From NCBI RefSeq assembly GCF_014191425.1, contig NZ_JACHWP010000001.1:372001-436000 (forward strand): a DNA stretch of 64,000 nucleotides. Reading direction: 5' to 3'. The notes under the pieces are model-generated. The model had not been told where the DNA came from. It saw nothing but the letters and a program-made list of their open reading frames with translations, and did no database searches. Positions 50,066-59,014 of this stretch are shown in pieces; within the stretch, counting starts at the first letter, position 1; each line of letters opens with the position of its first letter. Source of the stretch: Helcobacillus massiliensis (GTDB taxonomy: Bacteria > Actinomycetota > Actinomycetes > Actinomycetales > Dermabacteraceae). A program made the translations under genes and the position numbers.

Positions 50066-50239
50066 CGTGAGAGCGCGCCGGGGAGCCCAACGTCGCCGTC
50101 CCCGTCGCGCGGCGGGGAGTGATCCCCGATTCGGCTGTGGGCGCAGATCTCGAAGCGTGCGGGGTTTTCGTGCAAGACTCTTTCCACGGCCCGGGGCCTC
50201 GACGACGCCCGCGGCTGGACCGACTATGTGGGAGAAGAG

Positions 50240-51319
50240 ATGACTCAGCACCTGACGCGCCGTTCGATTCTGTCGTTCGGTGCCCTTGCCGCGGCCGGTG
50301 GCGGCCTCGCCGCCTGCTCGTCCTCGACGAAGAAGGCGGCCCCGAGCCCGTCGGTGAGCCCCACGCCCACCACCCCGCCCTCCGCCCTCGACGAAGCGGA
50401 GCTCGCCGATCTGCTCACCGAGCTCAACAAGGCGCTCACCACCGCAGACGAGAAGAAGGATCCGAAGCTGCTGTCGCCCATCGTGGCCGGCAGTGCACTG
50501 GCTGAGCGCACCGCCAGCTACGAGATCATGAAGAAGGTGGGCGAGGAGACCCTCAAGGCTGATCCGGACCGCGCACCGAAGCTGAGCCGCCCTGATGACG
50601 CCGTGAAGATCGGCATCGCGACCGACGCGCAGGGCGGGGCCCGCTACGCCCTGGCCGTCGCCGACGCTGAGAACGGCGAGGGCCTGCCGTTCTTCGTCGG
50701 CTTCGAGCAGCAGGAGGACGCCTCCGACTCCTCCCGCTTCGTCTCCTGGGGCTGGGCGCGTCAGCTGGCGAACGTGAAGATGCCGACGGTGGCCCCGATC
50801 CCCACGGGGTCCGAAGCCGTGGCCGTGGACGACGCTGAACTGCTGATGTCGCCGAAGGACGCCATCGCCCTGTACTGCCGTGTGCTCACCGACGGGCACG
50901 ACAACGCGGACAAGGACGATGTGGTGGCCACCGACCCGTTCCTCGAGGAGAACCACGCGGAGATCCAGACCGAGCGCAAACAGATCAACGAAGGCGTGGA
51001 CTGGGACCAGATCGCACAGGTGCGGGAGGAGTACACCCCGAACGAGCAGGAGTACCTCGGGATCCGCACGGTGGACGGCGGCGCGATCGTCATGACCACC
51101 CTGACCTCGAACCGGCGGCTCAGCGTCAGCTCCGGTCAGGTGGAGTACGGCGCGGACACGGTGCTGGCGAAGCTGGTGGGCCGCCACACGTTCACCAAGG
51201 AGCTCGTGCGCACCTACGGCTCCACCATCGCTCTGCACATTCCGGCGAAGGACCAGACCGGCGAGAAGATCCAGCCGATCGCCGGCTATAAGGTACTGCT
51301 GAAGGCCAGCGGCAGCTGA
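50240..51319 (+). CDS. Lipoprotein of unknown function
   Basis: 359 aa. A Tat-like RRSILSFG followed by a lipobox GGLAAC (Cys26 or so) and a Ser/Pro/Thr linker mark an exported lipoprotein. The mature part has two similar-size alpha/beta regions; no catalytic motif or known family was recognised. ATG 50240 with GGGAGAAG upstream; a GTG 4 codons earlier is possible. Followed 66 nt later by the thioredoxin-fold gene. Confidence 0.75.
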   Translation: MTQHLTRRSILSFGALAAAGGGLAACSSSTKKAAPSPSVSPTPTTPPSALDEAELADLLTELNKALTTADEKKDPKLLSPIVAGSALAERTASYEIMKKVGEETLKADPDRAPKLSRPDDAVKIGIATDAQGGARYALAVADAENGEGLPFFVGFEQQEDASDSSRFVSWGWARQLANVKMPTVAPIPTGSEAVAVDDAELLMSPKDAIALYCRVLTDGHDNADKDDVVATDPFLEENHAEIQTERKQINEGVDWDQIAQVREEYTPNEQEYLGIRTVDGGAIVMTTLTSNRRLSVSSGQVEYGADTVLAKLVGRHTFTKELVRTYGSTIALHIPAKDQTGEKIQPIAGYKVLLKASGS

Positions 51320-51385
51320 CCGGTGCTCCGCGCGGACGCGGCACGCCCGACCGACACGAACCCCAGACAAGGAGAACCCTCCACG

Positions 51386-52264
51386 ATGACCGACGCCTAT
51401 GGTGTGATGGACTTCAGCTCGCTGAAGAAGGAGAACAGCGCCGCCGGCACCTCCCAGCCGCTGGCCGACGAGGTCTCCGTCAGCGAACAGGACCTGCAGG
51501 GCCTGATCGACTCCTCGCAGCAGCAGCTGACTCTCCTGCTCGTCACCAGCGCTCGGGTCCAGGGCGGGGCCTCGTTCGTCGATGCGGTGCGCGCCGCTGT
51601 GGGGCGCCATGCGGGAACGATCCGCCTGGCGCTCGTGGATGCGGATCAGCAGCCGCGCGTCGCGGCTGCGCTGCGCGTGCAGTCCCTGCCCGCTGCCATG
51701 CTGATGATGAAGGGCCAGATCCAGCCCCTGTTCGAGGGCGCGGTCGCGGACGACCAGCTGCAGTCCGTGATGGAGCAGCTGGCTCAGCTCGCGGCGCAGG
51801 AGGGCATGTCGGTGGGGGAGGCCCCGTCGGATGCCCCCGCTGCCGCTCAGCTGCCCCCGGAGCTGGAGCACGCCACCACCCTGCTGCAGAACGGCGACCT
51901 CGCCGGAGCGCAGAAGGCGTTCGAGGACTATCTGGAGACCCACCCCGGTGATCCGGAGGCGAAGCGCGGCGCCGCGACCACCCGCCTGATGGAGCGCACC
52001 CGCGAGGTGGACCTGCAGGAGGGCCGCCGTGCAGCCGCCGACGCGCCTGAGGACCTCGATGCCCAGCTCCTGGGGGCGGACCTCGACCTGCTCGGCGGGC
52101 ACGTGGACGATGCGTTCGGCCGCATCCTCGACCGCTATGCAGCCGCCGACGCGGAGACCCGCGACCGCCTGCGCGAGCGCCTGCTCGACCTGTTCGACGT
52201 CGTCGGTGCGGACGATGAGCGTGTGGGCGCTGCTCGTCGCCGCCTCGCCCGCCTGATGTTCTGA
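51386..52264 (+). CDS. Thioredoxin-fold / TPR protein, CnoX (YbbN)-like, no CxxC
   Basis: 292 aa. Residues about 40-140 follow the thioredoxin fold (LTLLLVTSARV, IRLALVDADQQPRVAAALRVQSLPAAMLM with the cis-Pro), but the usual CxxC after the first strand is replaced by ARVQGG. The C-terminal half has TPR-like helices (LEHATTLLQNGDLAGAQKAFEDYLETHPGDPEAKRG). E. coli CnoX is a holdase for GroEL/DnaK. RBS AAGGAG. Stress role is inferred from family. Confidence 0.8.
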   Translation: MTDAYGVMDFSSLKKENSAAGTSQPLADEVSVSEQDLQGLIDSSQQQLTLLLVTSARVQGGASFVDAVRAAVGRHAGTIRLALVDADQQPRVAAALRVQSLPAAMLMMKGQIQPLFEGAVADDQLQSVMEQLAQLAAQEGMSVGEAPSDAPAAAQLPPELEHATTLLQNGDLAGAQKAFEDYLETHPGDPEAKRGAATTRLMERTREVDLQEGRRAAADAPEDLDAQLLGADLDLLGGHVDDAFGRILDRYAAADAETRDRLRERLLDLFDVVGADDERVGAARRRLARLMF

Positions 52265-52331
52265 CCCACTGTTCCAAGCCGTCACCGCTGACGGCGCCGA
52301 CGCGCCGGCCACACCCCGCGAAAGGACCCGC

Positions 52332-53504
52332 ATGAGCACTCCGGACCCCCAGCAGCAGCCCTGGGACAGGCCCCGCACCGGCCGGCGCCGCCAGGAGGCG
52401 CCCGCTCAGCAGGCCCCCTCCCAGCAGGCCGCGCCCCAGCAGGACCCGTCCGCGCCCGCCCGGAGAACTGCGGCCCCGGACCGCACAGCGCAGGGCCGCC
52501 CGTTCGAACCGGTCGAGCGGGCGCTCAGCGCTGCGGAGCAGAACCGCGCCGACGACGTCATCGAACGGATCTCCGCCACCTTCCGCTCCCGCGTGGTGGG
52601 CCAGGAGCGTCTGCGGCTCGCACTCGTCGCCTCCCTGGCCGCCGGCGGTCACATCCTGCTGGAGTCCGTCCCGGGCCTGGCGAAGACCACCGCTGCGCAG
52701 GCGCTCGCCACCGCGATCGGCGGCAGCTTCGCCCGCATCCAGTGCACCCCGGACCTGATGCCGAACGACATCCTCGGCACCCAGATCTACAACTACGGCA
52801 CCGGCGAGTTCACCACCCAGCTCGGACCCGTGCACGCGAACATCGTGCTGCTCGATGAGATCAACCGGTCCAGCGCGAAGACCCAGTCGGCGATGCTGGA
52901 GGCGATGCAGGAGCGGCAGACCTCCATCGGCGGTGAACTGTTCCGCCTCCCGGACCCGTTCATGGTGCTCGCCACCCAGAACCCGATCGAGGAGGAGGGC
53001 ACCTATGTCCTCCCCGAGGCGCAGATGGACCGATTCCTGCTCAAGGAGATCCTCACCTACCCCAGCCCGCGCGACGAGCACGCGATCCTGGACCGCTCCA
53101 CCTCCGGTGAGCTGACCGCCCCGCGGGCCGCGGCTCCGACCGTCAGCCTCGAGGACATCCGCTTCCTGCAGTCCGCAGTGGACCGGGTCTACGTGGATCC
53201 GGCGATCAAGCGGTACATCATCGACCTCATCTTCACCACGCGCGGCACCGGGCCCCGCCCGATCGAGAACCTGACGCAGTCGGTGCGCGTGGGCGCATCT
53301 CCGCGCGGGTCCCTCGCTCTGATGCGGGTGGGGCAGGCGCATGCGCTGCTGCACGGCCGCGACTTCGTCACCCCGGAGGACGTGCGCGCCCTCGCCCACT
53401 CGGTGCTGCGTCACCGCCTCGTGCTGACCTTCGATGCCATCGCGGCCGGCATGAGCACCGAATCCATCATCGACGCGGTGTTCGCCGCCGTCCCGCAGCC
53501 GTAG
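52332..53504 (+). CDS. MoxR-family AAA+ ATPase
   Basis: 390 aa. A Gln/Pro-rich N-terminal 55 residues, then the MoxR core: Walker A ESVPGLAKTTAAQA (Ala in place of the usual Gly, as in this family), Walker B IVLLDEINRSSAKTQSAMLEAM, LATQNPIEEEGTYVLPEAQ, and the sensor-2 RVGASPRGSLAL. MoxR ATPases work with vWA proteins as chaperones for metal or complex insertion. It leads a six-gene cluster with DUF58 and vWA genes. Confidence 0.93.
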   Translation: MSTPDPQQQPWDRPRTGRRRQEAPAQQAPSQQAAPQQDPSAPARRTAAPDRTAQGRPFEPVERALSAAEQNRADDVIERISATFRSRVVGQERLRLALVASLAAGGHILLESVPGLAKTTAAQALATAIGGSFARIQCTPDLMPNDILGTQIYNYGTGEFTTQLGPVHANIVLLDEINRSSAKTQSAMLEAMQERQTSIGGELFRLPDPFMVLATQNPIEEEGTYVLPEAQMDRFLLKEILTYPSPRDEHAILDRSTSGELTAPRAAAPTVSLEDIRFLQSAVDRVYVDPAIKRYIIDLIFTTRGTGPRPIENLTQSVRVGASPRGSLALMRVGQAHALLHGRDFVTPEDVRALAHSVLRHRLVLTFDAIAAGMSTESIIDAVFAAVPQP

Positions 53505-53526
53505 CACCGACGGAGTCCGATCGCCG

Positions 53527-54423
53527 ATGTCGCAGTCGCTGCTCACCCGAGTGCAGGCCCGCGTGGACCTGCACACCTCCCGCAAGGTCCGCGGCCTGAT
53601 CACCGGCCGCGGCACCTCCCTGTTCACGGGCCACGGTGAGGACTTCGACGACCTCAAGGCGTACCAGCCCGGCGACCGCATCTCCGACATCGACTGGAAG
53701 GCGACCGCCCGCTCCGGTGAACCGCTGATCCGCCGATTCACCGAACAGCGGATCCGGCACATCGCGATCATTGCGGACACCTCCCGGTCGATGTCCGCCA
53801 CTGCCGCCGACGGCACCGACAAGCTCGAGGCGATGCTGCTCGCGGCGGGCCTGGTGTGCTTCGCCGCCCGACAGCACGCCGACCAGGTGGGACTGGTGGC
53901 CGGCACCGCGGACGCCCCGGAGACCCTGCCGATGCGGTCCTCGGACGCCCACCTGGAGCTGCTGCTGCGCACCGTTCAGCGCGCCACCACGGCCCAGGCG
54001 GGGGAGGGGGACGACCGGTGGCTGCTGGAGCGGGCGCACCGCTGGATCCGTCGGCCGTCCCTGCTGCTGTTCATCACCGACGAGGCGCGCCCATCCCCGG
54101 ACCTGGAGGCGGACATGCGGCTGCTGGCGCGGCGCCACGACCTGCTCGTGCTGCGCATCCGCGACGCCGACCCGCTGCAGCCGGACCGACTGACCCACAG
54201 CGTGGAGGACAGCGACGCCGACCACGACCTGCTGGACTACACCCGACGGGACCCGGCGGTGCGGCGAGCTGTGCAGCGCTACCGGGAGGCCCGCGAACAG
54301 CAGGTCACCGCGATGCTGGACGGTCTGCACATCGCCCACGCCCTCACCGACGGCGCCGACAGCGTGGTCGATGACATGATCCGACTGCTGCGCGCACCGA
54401 GGAGGCCGCATGGACGGCGTTGA
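53527..54423 (+). CDS. DUF58 domain protein
   Basis: 298 aa. Signature YQPGDRISDIDWKATARSGEPLIRRFTEQR (split here: PGDRISDIDWKATAR and EPLIRRFTE), followed by a vWA-like IADTSRSMSA. DUF58 proteins accompany MoxR ATPases in many genomes; the exact role is unknown. Overlaps the next gene by 14 nt. Confidence 0.88.
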   Translation: MSQSLLTRVQARVDLHTSRKVRGLITGRGTSLFTGHGEDFDDLKAYQPGDRISDIDWKATARSGEPLIRRFTEQRIRHIAIIADTSRSMSATAADGTDKLEAMLLAAGLVCFAARQHADQVGLVAGTADAPETLPMRSSDAHLELLLRTVQRATTAQAGEGDDRWLLERAHRWIRRPSLLLFITDEARPSPDLEADMRLLARRHDLLVLRIRDADPLQPDRLTHSVEDSDADHDLLDYTRRDPAVRRAVQRYREAREQQVTAMLDGLHIAHALTDGADSVVDDMIRLLRAPRRPHGRR

Positions 54424-54871
54424 GATCATCGAACCGCCGCAGTACTCCGTGGCCTGGCCGATCCTGGCGCTGCTATGCCTGCTGGCGATCATCGGCACCC
54501 TGCTGGCGATCCGTCTCGTGACCAGGTGGGCGGCGGAGCGGGCGGCGTGGGCGAAGCGACCCACGGAGTCCGACACCGTGAAGGCTGAGTTCCTCCGGGT
54601 GCTCGCTGACCTGCGCCGCCGGTTCGACGCCGGCGAGATCGGCACCCGCGAGGCCCACCAGGAGCTGGTCGCGCTGCTGCGCCTGTTCGTCCGCCGCACC
54701 TCCGGCATCGCGATCGACACCGAGCACCTGGATGCGGTGCGCCGCGACCCCGAGCTCGGCCGCATGGGCGAGCTGATCGGCCGGCTGTACGAGCCGAGCT
54801 TCTCCCTGGCGTCGAGTGCGCAGATGGACGAGTCGCTGCAGGAGGCGCGAGAGGTGATCCGCGCATGGTGA
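54410..54871 (+). CDS. Small membrane protein of the MoxR-vWA cluster (DUF4381-like)
   Basis: 153 aa. One helix (AWPILALLCLLAIIGTLLAIRLV, near 13-36) and a cytoplasmic helical domain (LRRRFDAGEIGTREAHQELVALLRLFVRR). Position between DUF58 and vWA genes matches DUF4381 proteins; similarity is only by pattern. Overlaps both neighbours. Confidence 0.65.
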   Translation: MDGVEIIEPPQYSVAWPILALLCLLAIIGTLLAIRLVTRWAAERAAWAKRPTESDTVKAEFLRVLADLRRRFDAGEIGTREAHQELVALLRLFVRRTSGIAIDTEHLDAVRRDPELGRMGELIGRLYEPSFSLASSAQMDESLQEAREVIRAW

Positions 54872-55890
54872 TGGTGCTGTGGTGGGTCACTCTCATCATC
54901 CTCGGCGTCGGTCTGATCGCGGCGCTGATCGCGCTGCGGTTCCGCCGCGCCCACGCGAAGCGTCCCACGATCCGGGTGGCGAACTCCGCGTATGTGGACT
55001 CCCTCCCCGCGGTGAAGCGTTCGCGGCGGATCGCGCTGATGCTGGCCGCCACCTCCGTCCTGCTCGCGGCGACACTGGTGCTGACCAGCGCCCTGCTGTC
55101 GGGGCGCCTGGCGACCGAACGGGTGGAGCAGCCGTCCACGCAGAGCCGCGACATCGTGCTGTGCCTGGACGTGTCGGGGTCGATGTCGGCCGTGGATGCG
55201 GACCTGCTGATGACGTTCAACGAAATCGTGCAGCGGTTCGACGGCGAACGCGTCGGTCTCACGGTGTTCAACAGCCGCGCCGTCACCGTGTTCCCCCTGA
55301 CCCATGACTACCTGATGAGCCGTCGCCAGCTGGAGGCGGGCGCGCAGCTGATCGGCGGACAGTCCAGCACCACCGCCGAGGGCGATGCGAAGGCCACCGA
55401 GAACGACCGAGACGCCCTGCTCGAGCAGCTGCGCGCCACATCCCAGTCCACCGGCGCGGGATCCTCGTTGATCGGCGACGGCCTCGTCTCCTGCTCCCAG
55501 CAGTTCGACCGGTCCGATGAGTCCCGCTCCCGCTTCATCATCTTCGCGACTGACAACCAGCTGGCCGGCACTCCGCTGTACCAGCTGCCGGAGGCGATGG
55601 AGGCGGCGAAGCGCCGCGGCGCCACCGTGTACACCCTTGCACCGGACAGTGTGATCGGCGGCGCCGAACTGGAGGAGCTGCGCACCGAGACCGAGCGCAC
55701 GGGCGGGCGAATGTGGACCACCGGCAGCGCGCAGAGCGTGGACACGATCGTGGCGGAGATCCAGAAGTCCCAGGCCGCGAAGACCGGGGGAGCGAAGCGC
55801 TCCTACTACACGGACCATCCCGCACCGTTCTGGCTCGCCAGCCTCCTGGCGATGGTGGGTGTGGTGGCCGTGGGCTGGAGGCAGCGATGA
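54865..55890 (+). CDS. vWA-domain membrane protein (BatA-like)
   Basis: 341 aa. Two N-terminal helices, a vWA domain with intact MIDAS: DVSGSMSA, the Ser/Thr loop GAGSSLIGDGL and FATDNQ. A final helix (FWLASLLAMVGVVAVGW) anchors the C-terminus. The domain should face outside. Partner of MoxR. The stop overlaps the next vWA gene. Confidence 0.87.
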   Translation: MVMVLWWVTLIILGVGLIAALIALRFRRAHAKRPTIRVANSAYVDSLPAVKRSRRIALMLAATSVLLAATLVLTSALLSGRLATERVEQPSTQSRDIVLCLDVSGSMSAVDADLLMTFNEIVQRFDGERVGLTVFNSRAVTVFPLTHDYLMSRRQLEAGAQLIGGQSSTTAEGDAKATENDRDALLEQLRATSQSTGAGSSLIGDGLVSCSQQFDRSDESRSRFIIFATDNQLAGTPLYQLPEAMEAAKRRGATVYTLAPDSVIGGAELEELRTETERTGGRMWTTGSAQSVDTIVAEIQKSQAAKTGGAKRSYYTDHPAPFWLASLLAMVGVVAVGWRQR

Positions 55891-56876
55891 ACCTCCAGTT
55901 CCTGCCGATCATTCCGCCCCTGGCGCTGATGACGCTGCTCCTGCCGCTGCTCGTGGTCTGCGTCGTCATGCTGGTCCGCCGGCCGCGCCTGCGTCTGGCG
56001 TGGGCGCGCCGCCTGCTGATGGTGCTGCTGCTCCTGGTGATCGCGCTGAGGCCGTTCAGCCCGAGCGATGTGATCGCCACCGAACGGAAGAACGCGAACG
56101 TCATCTTCGTGGTGGACCAGACCGGGTCGATGAACGCGGAGGACTACAACGGCTCGAAGCGGCGCGTTGAGGGCATGCGGGCCGATGCCGCGCAGATCAC
56201 CGACCGCTTCGCCGGGGCGCGCTTCGCCATCATCTCCTTCGACTCCGCCGCTTCCCGTCAGCTGCCGCTGACCACCGACTCCACCGCGGTGCAGGCATGG
56301 TTCGACACCATGCGGCCCGAACCGCCGGGCTTCTCCAGCGGCTCCAACATCGACCGCGCCCAGGCGTCCCTGGACACCATGGTGCGGCGCACCGCGGAGG
56401 ACGACCCGGAGTCGCAGATCATCGTCATCGTGATGAGCGACGGGGAGAACACCGACGGGAAGCAGTCCGTCCCGTTCTCCTCCGGCGACATGATCGACGC
56501 CGGCGCGGTCCTCGGCTACGGCACCACCGCCGGCGGCACCATGCGGGTGCACGGCGGGAAGGACGATGGTGAGGTCGTCACCGACTCCAGCGGTCAGCCC
56601 GGCCGCTCCCGCCTCGACGAAGGCGTGCTGAAGGAGGCCGCCGCGCAGCTCGGGGTGCCGTACATCCATCGCACCGAGCCCGGGCAGAGCCTCGAGGACG
56701 CGGCGAGCGGCGTCGAGCTCAGAACCATCGACAGCACACAGGCGAGCCCGCTGGACTCCGGACAGGACTGGTATTGGATCCCCGCGATCGCGCTCGGCGC
56801 TCTGGCGGTGTGGGAGCTGGCGGCGATGGTGCGGCGCCTGCCCCGGTCGCGCCGCCGCCGGGAGGAGGACGCATGA
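55887..56876 (+). CDS. vWA-domain membrane protein (BatB-like)
   Basis: 329 aa. Two N-terminal helices, vWA domain with DQTGSMNA (Thr for the first Ser, still MIDAS-compatible), SSGSNIDRA and IVMSDGENTDG; final helix WIPAIALGALAVWELAAMV. ATG 55887 overlaps the previous stop. A second vWA protein adjacent to the first is the Bat-type arrangement. Confidence 0.86.
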   Translation: MNLQFLPIIPPLALMTLLLPLLVVCVVMLVRRPRLRLAWARRLLMVLLLLVIALRPFSPSDVIATERKNANVIFVVDQTGSMNAEDYNGSKRRVEGMRADAAQITDRFAGARFAIISFDSAASRQLPLTTDSTAVQAWFDTMRPEPPGFSSGSNIDRAQASLDTMVRRTAEDDPESQIIVIVMSDGENTDGKQSVPFSSGDMIDAGAVLGYGTTAGGTMRVHGGKDDGEVVTDSSGQPGRSRLDEGVLKEAAAQLGVPYIHRTEPGQSLEDAASGVELRTIDSTQASPLDSGQDWYWIPAIALGALAVWELAAMVRRLPRSRRRREEDA

Positions 56877-57772
56877 GTACGACCGCACGAGGACGTCGCC
56901 GCACCCGCCGCGACCAGCGCTCCTACGGCACCGACCCCGCGAAGGTGTCGATGGCCAGGAGGATCTGCCTGGCGATCGCGGCGCTGCCGCTGATCCTCCT
57001 GCTGCTGCTGGGCGTGCGCGTCGCCACCATGCCGATGGTGCAGGCGTCCGCTCTCGCCAGCTACCGCGCCGGGGACTACAGCGGAACCGTCTCCGCCCTG
57101 ACCGGAGTGAAGGTCGGCAACGTCTTCGAACCGTACCTGCCGCACCTCACCGAGGGCACCGCCCTGCTGAAGGACAAGAAGTACGCCGAAGCGGAAGCGG
57201 AGCTGACGGAGTCCCTCCGGCTGTGGTCCACAGCGAAGGACCTCAACGCGCCGCCGCACGCCCAGTGCAAGATCCGCAACAACCTCGCCATCGCGATCGC
57301 GGAGAAGTCCCGCACGATGGATGCGTCGGCCGCGCAGAAGGAGCTTGAGCGCGCCCAGGAGGTGCTCGCCCCCTGCGGGCCCCAGTCGGATCAGCGCAAG
57401 GACAACGAGGACCAGGAGTCCACTGATTCCACCTCGCGCGGCATCGAGGGGGAGAAGCAGCGCCGCTCCCACGAGCAGAACAAGGGCGACCAGACCGACC
57501 CGGGCGACCCGGAGAAGGACCCCGGTGACGGCGGCGACCAGCAGGAACCCACCGATGAACCGGCTGACGGGAACCAGCCGCCGAACGACGACCCCACGAA
57601 GAACCCGAACGGCGACGGCTCCGGTGACCCGGCCGACGACCCGACCCCGTCGAACCCGGACCAGGACCGGGAGGACGAGCTGAACAACCGCAACAAGGGC
57701 ACGACCACCGGCGACCAGGCACCCCCACCGGACGGCGGCTCCGGAGACGAAGGACCAGACAAACCGTGGTGA
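56873..57772 (+). CDS. Membrane-anchored protein with Asp/Pro-rich tail (BatC-like position)
   Basis: 299 aa. A basic N-terminus (GRRRTRRDQRS), one helix (AIAALPLILLLLLGVRVA), then TPR-like helices (YRAGDYSGTVSALTGV, KKYAEAEAELTESLRLW) and a 130-residue disordered Asp/Glu/Pro/Asn/Gly-rich tail. Location and TPR content match BatC/BatE-type partners of the MoxR-vWA system. Overlaps iscS. Confidence 0.7.
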   Translation: MSTTARGRRRTRRDQRSYGTDPAKVSMARRICLAIAALPLILLLLLGVRVATMPMVQASALASYRAGDYSGTVSALTGVKVGNVFEPYLPHLTEGTALLKDKKYAEAEAELTESLRLWSTAKDLNAPPHAQCKIRNNLAIAIAEKSRTMDASAAQKELERAQEVLAPCGPQSDQRKDNEDQESTDSTSRGIEGEKQRRSHEQNKGDQTDPGDPEKDPGDGGDQQEPTDEPADGNQPPNDDPTKNPNGDGSGDPADDPTPSNPDQDREDELNNRNKGTTTGDQAPPPDGGSGDEGPDKPW

Positions 57773-58911
57773 ACAATCGCACCTATCTCGACCATTCCGC
57801 CACCACCGCCCTGCGGCCGGCCGCCCGCGACGCCCTCGTCGACGCCGCCGGTGCGCTCGGCAACCCCACCAGCGTGCACACGTCCGGTCGGCGCGTCCGC
57901 GGCATCCTCGACGACGCCCTGCAGGAGATCGCGCAGCAGCTCGGTGTGCCGCGCAGCTGGCTGATCATGACCAGCGGCGGCACCGAAGCCGATAACCTCG
58001 CGCTGCGCGGCGCCGCCCACCTCGGTCCCGTCTTCGGCCTCGCCACCGACCACCCGGCGGTGGTGCAGACCGTCCAGGCGCTCAACGGCCGCCTTCTGCC
58101 CGTGCACCGCGACGGCACCATGGATCTCACGGCGCTTGAGACCGCGCTCGACCAGGCGCGGTCCGACGGAGCCCCCGCCTCCCTCGTCTCCGCCGCCCTG
58201 GTCAACAACGAGACCGGTGTGGTGCAGGACCTCAGCGCGATCGCCGGCCTCGCCCACCGGTACGGCGCCGCCGTCCACACCGACGCGGTGCAGGCAACGG
58301 GGCATGTGCAGCTGCCCGACTTCGACACGGTCGACCTGATGAGCCTGTCCGGGCACAAGATCGGCGCGCCCGTCGGCGTCGGGGTGCTCGTGGCGCAGCC
58401 CGATGTGAAGCTGGCGGCCGTCGGCACCGGCGGCGGTCAGCAGCGCGGCATCCGCTCCGGCACCCTGGACGCCGCGCACGCCGCCTCCTTCGCCGCCGCG
58501 CTGCGCGAGACCCTCGCTGATGCCGCTGCGGAGCAGGCGCGCCTGGGAAGCCTCGCGGAGCGGCTGCGCGCCGGCATCCGCGCCATCGACGCCGATGCCG
58601 TGTTCACCGCGGAGGATTCGCCGCACGCCCCGCACATCGTGCACGTCCAGTTCCCCGGCGCTGTGCAGGATGCTGTCCTGTTCGTCCTCGACCAGGCCGG
58701 GGTGGACTGCTCCGCCGGTTCCGCCTGCTCCTCCGGCGTCACGCAGGCGTCCCACGTGCTGGAGGCGATGGGCTTCGAGGAGTCGCTGATGCGCGGCGCC
58801 ATCCGCTTCTCGTTCGGCTGGACCTCCAGCGAGCAGGATGTGGACGCGGTGCTGCAGGCGCTGCCCGATGCGCTCGAGCGGGGCCGCGCCATGGGGCGGC
58901 TGTTCGCCTGA
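57766..58911 (+). CDS. iscS: Cysteine desulfurase
   Basis: PLP enzyme releasing persulfide sulfur from cysteine. 381 aa: N-terminal YLDHSATTALRPAA, TSGGTEADNLA, HTDAVQATGHV, the PLP lysine in LSLSGHKIGAPVGVG (LMSLSGHK) and the active-site Cys loop AGSACSSGVTQASHVL. A GTG-GTG start overlaps the previous gene. mnmA lies 103 nt downstream, as in mycobacterial iscS-trmU. Confidence 0.94.
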   Translation: MVNNRTYLDHSATTALRPAARDALVDAAGALGNPTSVHTSGRRVRGILDDALQEIAQQLGVPRSWLIMTSGGTEADNLALRGAAHLGPVFGLATDHPAVVQTVQALNGRLLPVHRDGTMDLTALETALDQARSDGAPASLVSAALVNNETGVVQDLSAIAGLAHRYGAAVHTDAVQATGHVQLPDFDTVDLMSLSGHKIGAPVGVGVLVAQPDVKLAAVGTGGGQQRGIRSGTLDAAHAASFAAALRETLADAAAEQARLGSLAERLRAGIRAIDADAVFTAEDSPHAPHIVHVQFPGAVQDAVLFVLDQAGVDCSAGSACSSGVTQASHVLEAMGFEESLMRGAIRFSFGWTSSEQDVDAVLQALPDALERGRAMGRLFA

Positions 58912-59014
58912 GGCAGTCAGCTCACGTTCGCTTTCGCGCAGGGCGGCGCGAAACCTAGACTCGTGCGCGGCCCGTGCGCACCCGCGGGCGGCAGCGACAC
59001 CCGGGAGGCAGTGC

